DNA from: Isoetes taiwanensis
Lineage: Eukaryota; Streptophyta; Lycopodiopsida; Isoetales; Isoetaceae
Assembly: GCA_021234155.1 (NCBI GenBank)
Contig: JAJEKV010000052.1
Coordinates: forward strand, 372,220-436,219
DNA length: 64,000 bases
Direction: 5' to 3'
Shown here in pieces: positions 1 through 10,411 of the stretch. The translations under genes and the position numbers were made by a program. Position 1 is the stretch's first letter, and the number at the start of each line of letters is the position of its first letter. The notes beneath the pieces were generated by a model. The model was not told the origin of the DNA. It was given only the letters and a program-made list of their open reading frames with translations, and searched no databases.

Positions 1-510
1 AAGGGCCAAAAAAAAAAAAAATTGGGCTACCCAATTTGATGCACCAAATTCCAATTTGGGCTTATCAAATTAACAGGGCTCAATCTCTTTCTTTCTTTCA
101 GATTTTTTAAGCCCATTTCACCAAGTTTTGATATAATTTTCATATGTGTTTCGTGCTTGGAAACGAGGCGAGCGCCCAATTTGTAATGATATATCTTTCA
201 CTGTTTTGCAGATATGAACACGGTGTAAGAGGTCTTTGAAGTCAGATTATACACTCTAGGAGAGGATAAATGCTCATAAATAGAGGTATGGGATCACAAT
301 ACTTTCGAGAAATGGTTTTGTATCCTTTGCAGACCTGGATCTTACAGTATGTGACCTGCTTCTAGGATTGAATACTATGGTTGTGTTCGACACCCAAGGG
401 TTCTATTTGCCTAGCAGTCTCAACATTCATTTTTGGACTATTTCATTATATATGGACTACTATAATGACAAAGCTATATATGCCATCCAAGACTTGAGAT
501 ACTGGACTAT
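1..510. other. Unassigned sequence at window start
   Basis: AT-rich DNA starting with an A-run at about 8-21 and a partly palindromic CCCAATTTG/CCAATTTGGG stretch near 31-60. I see no supported gene, RNA or transposon boundary. Coding potential from about 360 to 510 is weak and I could not assign it to a family. Confidence 0.4.
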
Positions 511-602
511 TTGACAAGAAGGCACTTTCATCGAAGTTGGCACTATCTATTGTCCGTATATCGGCAGTCTCATTGTAAGAACATGAATGTCCATTTGATG
601 AG

Positions 603-680
603 CCATGAGATTTCTCTTGCCATGAGATCTTACCATAAGATTTCTCTTGCCATGGGTCTTACCATGAGATTTCTCTTGCA
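603..680 (+). repeat. 33-bp tandem repeat, about 2.5 copies
   Basis: The unit CATGAGATTTCTCTTGCCAT recurs at about 606, 637 and 670 with one or two substitutions each, giving a short in-frame tandem duplication within the DUF7869-like fragment. Confidence 0.7.
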
Positions 681-870
681 ACTGGATGATTCATTTGTAC
701 AAAACAGAAATAGGTATGTGATTTCATATCTTTTACACATTTCAATAACATATGCAGATCTGTGATGATGATGAGAGGTTGACTGGGCACGCTGGGCCTC
801 TAGTTTTTTTAGTTTGAGAATGACCGGTCATGTACCACAAAGCATCAAGCCATCGCCAAGGAGCATTGGT
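603..870 (+). pseudogene. Decayed fragment of DUF7869-like transposon protein
   Basis: A short plus-strand stretch translates to FLLQLDDSFVQNRNRY followed by a hydrophobic run. This matches the FLLQLDNCAGQNKNRY segment of the much fuller minus-strand copy at 48.4-51.2 kb. A weak MTGH-like remnant about 70 bases further on could be the degenerate counterpart of the SGHTHEDVD motif. The beginning is overwritten by three roughly 33-bp tandem copies of a CATGAGATTTCTCTTG unit (603-680), which is not in the fuller copy. The residues corresponding to N-C-A-G are changed to D-S-F-V, so this copy is probably dead. The family number is from memory; the homology to the other copy in this window is seen directly. 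Confidence 0.5.
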
Positions 871-1463
871 CCGTGAAAGGATAAACCTATGCCCTGATGT
901 CTTGTATCTGACGTGGGAGATAGAAGCCTATGACTGCTAGTGACTACATAGAGATAGAGACTATCGACTATGCTTGGGAACTGTCAAACAAGAAGAAGAT
1001 ACCCAATACTATCAAGATACCCGTGCATGCTGCAGAGGCATATGCAGCACTCGCAGGGAATGTCAATTAGTATATAGAAAAGAGTCATTGATGCGAGAAT
1101 TTAAAAAATGGTCCATAAATTCAGGTATTGTCCAAAAATACTGAAATTGTGCTTTTTTCATATTGGCAGTAAAGACTTCCTCCTCCACGGCTTCCTCGCC
1201 ACCACTGTATAATTCCTCATCCCAGCCTCATCCTCACTGTCTAGGTCGGCTATATAGATTCTCACCAAGTGTGCCCCCTCAGCATTTCGCCTTATGGATT
1301 TTCCCCTCTTCCTTCTTATCCCAACGCCACCCCATTCTCGTATGGTAATTCGCTGGTAGTTCTCAGATAGTCTACAAGTACATCGATTGTGTAACGCCGC
1401 TTCAAGGGGTGCGGAGCCAGAAATACTTCCTAAAACCCTTGTATACTACTTTCTTCGGGATGC

Positions 1464-2290
1464 TTAGAGTGATGGTGCTGCAACTTTTTCCCCACATATC
1501 ATGCAAGGGAAGTGCCCCGATGTCTTAAACCCGTAACACTCGTGAAGCCCGTGAAAGTCATGCATAGTCCACAATAGTATACCTCTAAGATTAAAAACGC
1601 CATTTTTATGTGCATCGTAGACCTGAATACCCGTGGTTCCACAAAGGCAAGAATCATCCACAATTATTCTTAGGTACACATCTAAATTACTTGGTTTTTC
1701 TTCCCGTGTATCAATAAAGTCATAATAATGTGCCCATTCTTCATCAACAACCATGGGGTATGTTGTAGTTCACTATCATCACCGCCATGTAGACCATGCA
1801 AAATGATTGTGTACCATATGGGTTTACGCCATCGGTGGCCAGGCCCAAACGCGACGCTACGCGGTTCTTTTCCAAAGTCGCCATGTCGATCGACATGCTT
1901 CCAGCCAAGACTTCGCCGACTCGCATCACATCATCACTAGATGCATGTGTAGCCGCGAAGTCCATTAGGCTAGCCAATGTCTTGCAACGAACATCAACTT
2001 TAACCTATATAATATATTAGAATAAATTATAGGCAACATATAAGTACCGAAAAATAAGTGAATCTACAACTATTTGTAAGAAGTGGTGATGCATATACCT
2101 TGGGATTATTGAAAAGTGTCAATAACCTTCCGAGGTACCGCTTTTTCCCTTTAGGTCATTCTTGTATCTCTGCCTCATTACATACGAGACAATGAGTGGA
2201 CTTTTCATGCTCGGGTGGGGGATAGAAGATCATACAATCATTTGGACATGCATGTATGACTTTATAACCAAGGCCGTCGCTCAATCATTT
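1464..2290 (-). pseudogene. CACTA/En-Spm transposase remnant (Tnp2, Transposase_21)
   Basis: Reading leftward on the minus strand, three successive blocks match the Tnp2 transposase family in the correct order. At about 2280-2100 there is HACPNDCMIFYPPPEHEKS with a following C-x2-C, the usual 'ACPNDC...CPVC' zinc-binding start. At 1977-1744 comes RLGLATDGVNPYG, the family's hallmark. At 1754-1464 comes VYDAHKNGVFNLRGILLWTM, HDFHGL and a final C-x2-C (CMICG), matching 'LLWTIHDFPGYG...CPVC'. The blocks lie in different frames and stop codons separate them, so this is a broken copy. The C-terminal part, which would be below 1464, is not recognisable. Tnp2 catalyses cut-and-paste movement of CACTA elements. 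The neighbouring minus-strand SET-like frame just upstream may belong to the same element. Confidence 0.8.
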
Positions 2291-2964
2291 TCTTAACTTG
2301 AGATCTCGCAATAACCTCGCGATCTAAGAGTGGTAAGATAAAAAGATGGAGATGGTGGTAAGATAGAAAGACTTGATAAGTATGTCACCTCAATAGAGCA
2401 GAGACACTTGCATTGCTCCACTTGAACTTGGTTTGGAGATTGAGAATTAGCAGGCATGCCGACAAACGAGAGGTTCGAGACGCAGGAAATAACTGCCGCT
2501 CGCCTCGATAACAATAGGGTCATCGCCAAGACGCACCAATCCTCTAAGGGTATCCCACATTTTCTACCACGCCCCTTCCACCACCATCCTCGACATCATC
2601 TAAATCAATATCGTAATTCTTGAAGAGCGCAACATATCGAAGCATCGCTCGCCACGAAAAGACTTCGCTTCCTGTTCATCAATAGTTTCATCCTCTTCAT
2701 ATTGATCGTATGCAATATCTTCGTATTGGTGCGCTACCGCTTGAAATTCATGACGATAGGTTTCCCTTTGCCTCAACTTAGAACTAATGGATCGATGGAG
2801 ACCGCTCTGAATGAGTTCATTAAACAGAGTAACGTGTTAAACATCATGTCAAATAATGTAATAAGTATAAAATACATACAACCATCCGCATAGACTCACG
2901 AATGACAAAACATATTTAAAAAAAAATGCTCTTTATTCCTTTTTTTTAGTACAACAATACTATT

Positions 2965-3742
2965 GTTCCATCTCAAATGGGAGAGGTCTATCATAGCGAT
3001 AGTTGATGAATAACTCATCTCCAATGTTTATGCTTTTAATAGCACACACCACGATAAATCTGCCTTTTACATATCTTGTAAAAAAAATCTTCCTCCCCTC
3101 CTTGACACTCTAAAAATTCATAATTGCATCGCTCACGGTTGTCAATAGAACTGTTGATGAACCCTGCAATATTGCCATGAACCCCTGGTCGACCATCAAT
3201 AAACTTCAACTCCTCATCACATGCCCCCACATCGACGCAGCATTGGAATTCATTCCATAAATCCTCATACGCCAAGCATATTTAGTCAAAGTTTGCCAAG
3301 TTTTCCAATCGTATTTCGACCTCGCATATGGCATTAATGGTATGTGGGTTCCTCGCTCCACTTCTATACGCTTTGGAGATAAGGTCAATCCAAATTTCGG
3401 ACAAATGCGGCTCCGCATAATGATGTATCTTCTTCCCCAATAAGCAAATTCTTGATCCATAGGGATAGGTAAGTCTACTGGCCACAAGCCAAATGTCTTG
3501 TGGCCTCTAACAAAGGGTCGGACTAATCTTTGCAATTCTTCAGGAATTTCACGCTCGGGCAGTGATGCCAAGCGTTCTTGGGAAATGTGCGACACATGCA
3601 ATGTTCTCAAGATTGTAGCCCTTCGTGTTCTTTCACGTAGGGGAACACTCAACGTTGAGCGGCACCCATCCACATTATTGATGAATCGGGTTACTGCTTC
3701 GGTTTCATATGCCTCTATGGACAATATTAAACCAAAATCCAC
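2965..3742 (-). pseudogene. SET-domain-like protein remnant beside Tnp2
   Basis: A 178-codon minus-strand frame (3742-3206) is followed, after small frame changes, by 3275-3036 and then 3065-2968. Together they show the layout of a SET domain. SPKRIEVERGTHIPLMPY resembles the N-terminal 'G.GLFA...I..G..I' strand; HGNIAGFINSS matches the 'GN.ARFINHS' substrate/cofactor motif; and VCAIKSINIGDELFINYRYD matches the terminal 'I..GEEL..DY' motif, ending at a stop after FEMEQ. SET proteins normally methylate protein lysines using S-adenosylmethionine. Here the canonical NHSC cysteine is absent (NSSID), so catalysis is doubtful. One frame break coincides with an A8 run at 3080-3087. The first 90 residues are not recognised. 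Its same-strand position directly upstream of Tnp2 suggests cargo of a CACTA element, but that is an inference. Confidence 0.6.
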
Positions 3743-3831
3743 ATCTAGTTTGGAGGAGACATCAGCATCATCTACCTACATATTTAGATATCATAAACAT
3801 CTTGAATATATACTTGAACTGGGAGAGATAC

Positions 3832-3836
<5 letters not shown>

Positions 3837-3864
<28 letters not shown>
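3837..3864 (+). repeat. Poly-A run (about 27 nt)
   Basis: An uninterrupted A-run follows GAGATACTCTTA. It could be the 3' tail of a small retroposed piece on the plus strand, but I find no promoter boxes or target-site duplication to support that. Confidence 0.7.
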
Positions 3865-4096
3865 CAAATAATCATTGTATACCAACCTGATATCCATGAC
3901 GAGCATCGATCCGGTGGGTTGTTCAAATGTACCAAATCTTATCGATGGTCTTCAACAACTCGCTTCTAAGTCGCCGCCAGCCCCATACATCTTTTACAAT
4001 CGCAAAACTATTTTGTCCCTCGGCCAATTACAAAAGGTAAGTACTATATAATGCACAATAGTTTGAACGGTCGTGGATAGATACAATATGGTAGTA

Positions 4097-4142
4097 TAAA
4101 CCCTAAACCCTAAACCCTAAACCCTAAACCCTAAATCCTAAA
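4097..4142. repeat. Interstitial telomere-type repeat (CCCTAAA)n
   Basis: Five full CCCTAAA units plus one variant (TCCTAAA) lie in perfect head-to-tail register. This is the Arabidopsis-type plant telomere motif on its C-rich strand. The tract is too short to be a chromosome end, since non-telomeric sequence continues on both sides. It may be a fossil of repair, a telo-box promoter element, or an insertion by telomerase. Confidence 0.85.
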
Positions 4143-4164
4143 TGGACAGAATTGGGCCCGGACA

Positions 4165-4440
4165 CCTAGTCCTTCCACTCAAGGTGAAGCCGACCATGCC
4201 CTTTCCCCGGTATGACCCTTATATAAGTTTCAATTGCAATTAAGATTTTGGAGACGACTAGCCCTCGATACATAGAGTCCCTCCACTCAAGGTGAAGTCG
4301 ACATATGACCTTGACTACGGACACCTCAATTTTGTAATCTACATTGTACTTTCGTAAAGGTATGAAGGTGAGTTTGGGCCCGACGCACCTGGTCCTCTCC
4401 ACTCAAGGTGGAGGCGACCGTGTCCTTGACCAAAACACCT
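4165..4440. repeat. Degenerate tandem repeat, three units
   Basis: The motif TCCACTCAAGGTGAAGYCGA recurs at about 4173, 4273 and 4396, each followed by an imperfect CATG.CCTTGAC tail. The spacing is about 100-125 bp. It lies between the telomere-like tract and a CG-rich block and looks like part of a repetitive element's untranslated region. Confidence 0.6.
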
Positions 4441-4739
4441 AGCGTTTTTTACTACTAGCATTACACGCCCTCCTAGTTTATATATGTCTAGGCTACTAAA
4501 TACAAGAATCGGTCACTTACATGTGAGGGTTCCATATCCAAATCCCCCGGTCCCAAGACAAGATCAATGCCTCTCCGCCATCTCCAGCGCCGATCATGCC
4601 GGTGACCATGGCGATCCATGTAGGGCGTGAACAAGTATAAGATCCTAAGTAGAAGAAGAATACCAAAGGCACTAGGCTGGAAGAGGAGCCAAAGAAAAAT
4701 GACAATGAAGGCCGCGAAAGGGCCTTTATATAGAAATCG

Positions 4740-5225
4740 TGAACGCCGCTAGGCACGCCGCCGCGCCGCATGCGACGATTGTCAACCCGCTACATGCCGT
4801 GTCACGCCGCCGTTGGTAGTACACGGGCAAATACGCATCGACGTGTCATCCGCTCGATGTCACGTGACGCCGCATGCGACGCCACGCCGCAAAACATCAA
4901 CATGGAGTGGCACCTGCCGCCCACTGGCGCGGCGCCCACCGGGCGTGATGCATTTGCCACGCCATGAGACGCCGCGTCGGCGGCGCCACGCCGCAGACGA
5001 TGATACTGTCGTCCACTGGGCGCCGACGCCCACTGGGCGTGTCCACTGGCGCCGACGCCCACCGGGCGCGACAATTTGCCAGTCCGCGATGTCGACGCCG
5101 CGGTACCGCCGCGCCGCATGCGACGTGTCCGCGACGCGACGCCGCATTGACGTCGCATGGTCACGCGGGTTTGGCGACGCCACGCGACTTAGACGCCGCA
5201 AGCCCACGCCGCTAAATGTCCATTC
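4740..5225. repeat. CG-rich low-complexity block built on GACGCCGC
   Basis: A compositional island, far richer in CpG than its surroundings, with dozens of GACGCCGC / GCCGCGCCGCATGCGAC variants and repeated CCCACTGGGCG / CCCACCGGGCG segments at about 4918-5070. Both strands give spurious open frames because stop codons are rare in such sequence; none resembles a protein. The sharp right edge at about 5226 abuts the LINE coding region and may be an insertion boundary. Confidence 0.65.
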
Positions 5226-5239
5226 TCTTGTTGTGCAAA

Positions 5240-5997
5240 GGGAGGATTAAGTACCTTTTGGTATAATCAGAAGCTGATTGGTACTTATACTAGTCCCTCC
5301 AATAGATGGTTATGTGTTATCCTTCACATCAAGGATTGTCAAGTTGCTTTCATAAACATCTATGCCTCCACAGACCCTGCCTATGTGGGCTGAAATTAAT
5401 AACTGGATGAGTTTACAAATGGCACATAGAGAGAATTGGGTGATTCTGGTGACTTCAACAATACCCCCCATAGTGACATGAAACTTAGCAACAAGATTAA
5501 CATGTCCAAAAATGAGAGGTACTCTTGGGAGGACCGGTTGACTAACCAAGATCTTATATATATATCCCCTCCTCGAACACCAAATTTTCTTGGAGTAATA
5601 AGAGAAAGAGTAATTCTTGGAACTTAAGAATTACATGGAACAAGCTTGTTGATAATTGCATAGTAATCGGTGATATTGCTAGCACCATCTCCGATCATCG
5701 ACCTCACTTTCTTGATACCAAAGATCTGATTCTTGGCCCCAGGGGTAAGAACACCCCCTTTAAGTTTAATACTTCCTCCAAATGAAGGCCTTCTGTCAGG
5801 AGTTTACTTCCTTCTATGTGTCCCTGCCCAAAATTGGTCAACACCAGTCCATGAGGAGCTTCAATGATAAGATGCAGAAAGTTAAAATCTGGGTTAGACA
5901 ATGGGGTAAGGATTTGGCTCAGAGGAGGAAAGCTATTAAGATAAGCCTTCTGGAACAGATAAAGGAGGTTAGATCTCTCCTTGGGAATAATCCCAAG
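5240..5997 (+). pseudogene. LINE (L1-like) ORF2, endonuclease part
   Basis: Plus-strand translation in shifting frames gives INIYASTDP, then GDFNNTPHSD (about 5448-5478), then a SDHRP motif (about 5690-5704). These are the landmarks of the apurinic/apyrimidinic-type endonuclease that nicks target DNA for target-primed reverse transcription. The N-terminal catalytic residues before 5240 are missing, so the element is truncated or cut at the CG-rich block. After SDHRP the frame continues through a basic linker to KEVRSLLGNNP, where a MITE interrupts it. The same protein resumes at 6799. At least three frame changes are needed to read it. Confidence 0.75.
5990..5997. repeat. Left target-site duplication of hAT MITE
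   Basis: ATCCCAAG, repeated exactly at 6799-6806. Eight bases is the hAT superfamily's characteristic duplication length. Confidence 0.85.
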
Positions 5998-6798
5998 CAG
6001 GGAAAAAATTAAGCATACTATATATTTTTCCATAAAAAATGGTTTGGCTATTTTTCAAAATTTTACAGTATTTCATGATATATATTTGGATAAAGTTATT
6101 ATTATCATTACATTTATATTGTATTTGGACTTGACGAAACTTTTAGTTAAGTACTATAAACTTTCACTTAGCTATTTTTTTTAACTGAAAAATGCAGAAA
6201 ATGTAAATTTTGTAGCTTTAGATATATTGTACTATAATTATAAATAATAATCAACAACAATAATATTAAAAAACTTTTAACAGAAGCTCAGAACATAACA
6301 TCAATAATCTGAACTACATTCAACGCAATGACATCTTCTAGATATACTGATCAAGTTGCACTTATCTCTAACCCTTAAAGGAAGATGTTATGCAACCAAC
6401 TGGGGCATCTAGAGGGATATTGACCATCTCTTACAATTCCTTTTTGAATATTCATATATGGTATATGTAATAAAAATTCACAGTTTGAAAAACTAGTATC
6501 ATTGATGATTGTAGGTGAAGATGTGTAAACGTCTATAATAAGAATTCATTTTTGTTTAGCTATTAATGATTTAATATGTAATTACTATAATATAAAGAAA
6601 GGCTAATCCTTTTTTCTTTAGGGAAAAAGGGGAAAATAGTTTGGCTAATCCTAAAAAAATAATGAAGTACTTGTTTTAACTATGGCTATTTTTTATTTTT
6701 TTAAAAGAAATCTCCCTTTATAAAATTCGCCGCAAAAATTGTCTAGACCCCCTAAAAAATCGCCATTTGGCTATTAATAGCCACTAATTTTTTCCATG
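5998..6798. mobile_element. 801-bp hAT-type MITE inserted in the LINE
   Basis: The element begins CAGGGAAAAAATTA and ends with the complement of CATGGAAAAAATTAGTGGC, giving terminal inverted repeats of about 14 bp with two mismatches. The inner sequence TTTGGCTATT is also repeated near both ends. It is flanked by the exact 8-bp direct repeat ATCCCAAG. The interior is about 75-80% A+T and holds no transposase, so it depended on an autonomous hAT copy elsewhere. Removing it together with one target copy reconnects the LINE protein across the linker between endonuclease and reverse transcriptase. It is thus younger than the LINE. Confidence 0.85.
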
Positions 6799-6806
6799 AT
6801 CCCAAG
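6799..6806. repeat. Right target-site duplication of hAT MITE
   Basis: The second exact ATCCCAAG copy, immediately after the right terminal inverted repeat. Confidence 0.85.
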
Positions 6807-8815
6807 GATGACTCCCTTCATCTGAAAGAAGAACAGTTGGAAATTCAGATCAAGACTCTTGAAGAATACCAAGTTAGAGGCATGGCCCTCAGAAGTAAAG
6901 TCAAAATGTATAATCAGTTGGACCAAGAGAGCTCTAAAAGGTTCTTCAGAGTAGCCAGGAACAGACTGGTTAATAATTCTATTACTCAGTTTGAATCAGA
7001 CCAGGGATCCATTCATACAGATGAAAAAGAAATTGCCTCAGCATTCCACAAATTTTATACTGATCTCTTCAGGGATGAGATGGTGGAAGACAACAAAATT
7101 TAAGACGTTTTTCATATTGTTGGGCCTCCCAATGAAGTAATGGATGATGAATGGATTGAGGTCCCTGACCTCCCTGAAATCTTTGAAACTCTAAAGAAAA
7201 TGAAGCATGGGAAGAGTCCTGGCATTGATGGCTTCCAGCCAGAATTCTTTGTGGAATTTTGGCCCATAATGAAGGATGACATTGTCCATTTTATCCAAGG
7301 GATCTGGAGAGCTAAGACAATTTACCCCACCTTTAATGTTGGAGTGATCTCCCTTATTCCTAAGACCGACTTCCCATTAAAACCAATGAGTGGCGCCCTA
7401 TCTCCACACCACCACCTTGTATAAATTGGAGGCTAAAATTATTGCTTTGTGTAATTGTGGTCCATCTCCAAAATAAAGTGAATGCTTGTCAATGCTTTTT
7501 TTTACCTAACAGTCCATCCTCGACAACTACATTGCTTTAATGAGGCCTTGCACTGGAATAGGTTGACCAAGCAAAATTGTATTCTTCTTAAACTGGATTT
7601 TAGAAGGGCCTATGATTGTATCTCCTGGAAATTTTTGGAAAAATCTCTAGTTCATATTGGTATTCACCCTTACCTTATCAAGCTTATTATGGGTCTGAAC
7701 CAAAATGCTACTTCCTGTGTTCTTATCAATGGAGCTCCTAGTGATTTCTTTCCTATTCAAAGGAGGGTGAGGCAAGGATGCCCTCCGCCCCTTATCTCTT
7801 CATTTACAAAAGATGGTCTTCTCCTATCAGAATAAGGGTCTGCTCTTGGGGCTGCAAATGCCTGACCTTAACAAACAGTTGCCCATCCTCCAATATGCTG
7901 ATGATACCTTCATCATGATTAAAGATGATAATAGCAATATGGATAACTTTATGGATTGCATTACTAAATTTGGTGTTGCCTCACGAATTCATCCGAATTA
8001 TGCTAAATGCTCTATCCTCACCGATGGCCCCTACCCCTCTTAATACTCATGGTCCAAATTTGTCCCTGAAGGCCAGTATTTGACTTTATTGGGGCTCCCC
8101 CTTGCAGTTCACATGTCTCACAGAGTTGTCTGGCAATCCCTGATTAATAGGATTCGCAAAAAACTCCTCCTCAAAGGATCTCTTTCTCTTCTTTGCGTAA
8201 TGCGGTTGCTAATTCATCAGCTTGCCGCCAGTATGTCCGCTCGATTGCTGATAAAGCTTCGTATAATAAGATGGAGCAATGCATTAGGGAGTATATCTGG
8301 CAAGGAACTCACCTGACTTCCTGGGATGAGCTGACTCACAGCAGAAAATCTGGGGGCTTGGGATGTAAATCTCTCTTCCTTCAGGCCCAAATTTTAGGTG
8401 CCAAAAATGTTTGGAAAGCCATCTTTGGCTTCCAATCCCCTGCAATGGACTTTATCAGGTTTTGGTTTAACAAGAGTAAACCACTGGGGAGTCCCTCTTT
8501 AAAGCATCAACTACCAGACTCTGCCTTCTATGATTTCCACTGTGCTGCAAATACCTCCCCTCTTCTTAGGAACATCTTCAAAGCTTGGGAGAAAGTTGCC
8601 ACAAAATTCGCTCATGATAAAATAACCAACTCGTCTGGTCTCCTGTCATGCCCCCCCACCCCCATTCTGCTATGGCCATTTGTCATCCGATTTGTTACAA
8701 AAAGTGGCATGCTGCTAATGTCTTACATGTTAGGGACCTGATTGATGAGAATGATAAGTGGATCCCATGGGAGAAGATCAAAAGGAAAGTAGGTGGAGGT
8801 GCCACTCATAGATCC
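6807..8815 (+). pseudogene. LINE (L1-like) ORF2, reverse transcriptase part
   Basis: The plus strand encodes, in order: a basic/helical linker with RFFRVARNRL (about 6935-6965); the RT finger motif KHGKSPGIDGFQPEFF (about 7205-7250); ISLIPK (about 7350); LLKLDFRRAYDCISW (about 7590-7632); GAPSDFFPIQRRVRQGCP (about 7733-7785); the catalytic YADDT (7894-7908); and a thumb region ending with EYIWQG and SGGLGCKSL (about 8290-8370). It copies element RNA into DNA at the nicked target. Six or so frames have to be joined, with breaks at about 7100, 7390, 7450, 7800, 8040 and 8200-8300, so as written the copy is inactive. It stops at 8815, where the LTR element sits, and resumes at 18655. Confidence 0.88.
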
Positions 8816-8820
8816 ATATA
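8816..8820. repeat. Target-site duplication (left) of 9.8-kb LTR element
   Basis: ATATA, repeated at 18650-18654. Joining the LINE sequence across the element with one ATATA copy keeps the LINE reading frame open, which confirms the boundary to the base. Confidence 0.9.
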
Positions 8821-10393
8821 TGTGACGCTCCCTGAACATATACGACCCTCGGACGTATACATACGGGGACTTCCCCATGGCGCCAACTCGCCATGAGCGG
8901 GGCCCTCCGCCTATTTCGGCCATCTATAATATGATGCCCGAAAGAAGGACAATGAAAGTCATTCGCCCACGCCTTCAATGGGGCTCCTACGTCATGAAGC
9001 GTGAATACATGTTAGCACACATCATAAATCATATATAAATAACCACCACGGCGGGTGGCATATCCATCCAAATACCAACGGCAAAGAATATGCATCTTAA
9101 CCTAGGAAAACACCCCAAACCCATGGTTCTACCCCCTGCCTCGGACTCGGTGAGGATCGACCGACGCTAGGCCTCAAGAGATCAGCAGACCAGAATCTTG
9201 ACATGGCGTTGGGCGGCATAGAACATTGGCTAGGGTTGTCCACTCCATCCGCCCCTCCATGCACACTTTGCGGATGGTCAATTCCACGCCATGGCGCCGC
9301 TTATAGCCTTCCTGAGACGCGGGCTCGAGGCATCACCCCGCCGAGCCTACTCGGGGTTCATGAAGTCCCGGTCCGATGAGGCAGGTCGCGGGAAGCGTCC
9401 CCTTCGAGAATCACAAAGGTGGCTCCATGGGCGAAGCTAGAGAATATGTGCCGCATCAGCGACCCCGCATCCGTGCCCGACTTACTCGCCCTAAATCTAC
9501 TCAAAGTGCAAGGTGCCCCATACGGGTCACACCTCTACACCCGTGGAGTGTCAGACCCATACCCGCCCCTCACGCGGACCTATTAGGCCTAGCTCGCTAT
9601 AGGAGTCCTGTGAGCCTTTTATGTTAGGTGCAAGACCCCACCTCCACTTCACCACCTGTTCCTTGTCCGGTGCTAAGCCGCTACCATAGCATCTATGACC
9701 CTAAGTGGGCTCTTTGTGACAGCCGCATCTAATGGGAATAATACAGGGCTCTATCTAGGAGCATACTACAATACATGGGCTCAGAGGTCTCTACCCCGTA
9801 ATCCCCCATATCCTGAAAGTGCTAACTAAGCAAAGAACTACTAAACCATCAACCAAAGCACGTACAGAGACTAGAGATAAGAATACTCACCATATCAATC
9901 AAGGGTTAGTCTAACAGGTAAACCACAGAGAAAACAGAGAGAGAACACACCACAAAGAGGTGCTATGCTATAAATCAACAAAGTAACCTACTGACTAACC
10001 ATCAAATCGGTCTTGGGCTGCTCCATCTCGACTAACTGAAGGGCGCCTGGCTGCTGCTCCTCCTCCTCCATCCCCAATTGCTCCCAATTTGAATTGGGGC
10101 ACAAAAGCCCTAATTTGGGTGTCCAAAATGGAAACCCTACCTTGCCCAATCGATTTGGGCCAGATGGCATGCTCTACATTGGTTAATATTAGCTAATTTG
10201 GTATTTTAGCCCTTTTTAATATTAGGATAAGCCCTAAATTCGAATTAGGGTTTTGGTTAGGTTTCCACCTTTATAATTTAATTATTAACATAGCTAACCT
10301 TAGCTTATGAATAATTAATGTGCCATTAATTATTCATAGTGACGTGTCACGTATTTATACTTAAATATGCGTATAAATATGTGGAACGTCACA
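8821..10393 (-). repeat. LTR (left; 3' LTR in element orientation)
   Basis: About 1573 bp, starting TGTGACG and ending CGTCACA, so the ends are short inverted repeats as expected. The right part from about 10165 is AT-rich and nearly identical to the other LTR; the left and middle parts are CG-rich and differ by many small indels. Confidence 0.9.
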
Positions 10394-10411
10394 TTCTCCC
10401 CACCTTAAAAA
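10394..10411 (-). promoter_or_regulatory. Polypurine tract (plus-strand priming site of the element)
   Basis: On the minus strand the sequence is TTTTAAGGTGGGGAGAA, ending directly at the LTR TGT. RNase H-resistant purine tracts of this kind prime second-strand DNA synthesis. The preceding ATGCTGAGGACAGCATC resembles the conserved 'GAGGACGA' end of Gypsy internal regions. Confidence 0.8.

Noticed and set aside
1728-2020. Plus-strand open frames over the Tnp2 region
   Set aside because: They are antisense shadows; the minus-strand reading has the recognised transposase motifs.
3498-3890. 130-codon plus-strand frame ending in polylysine
   Set aside because: Antisense to the SET-like frame, with its tail encoded by the poly-A run.
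4802-5250. Overlapping 115-145 codon open frames on both strands
   Set aside because: They arise from CG-rich low-complexity sequence lacking stop codons; compositions are dominated by R, A and P with no domain.
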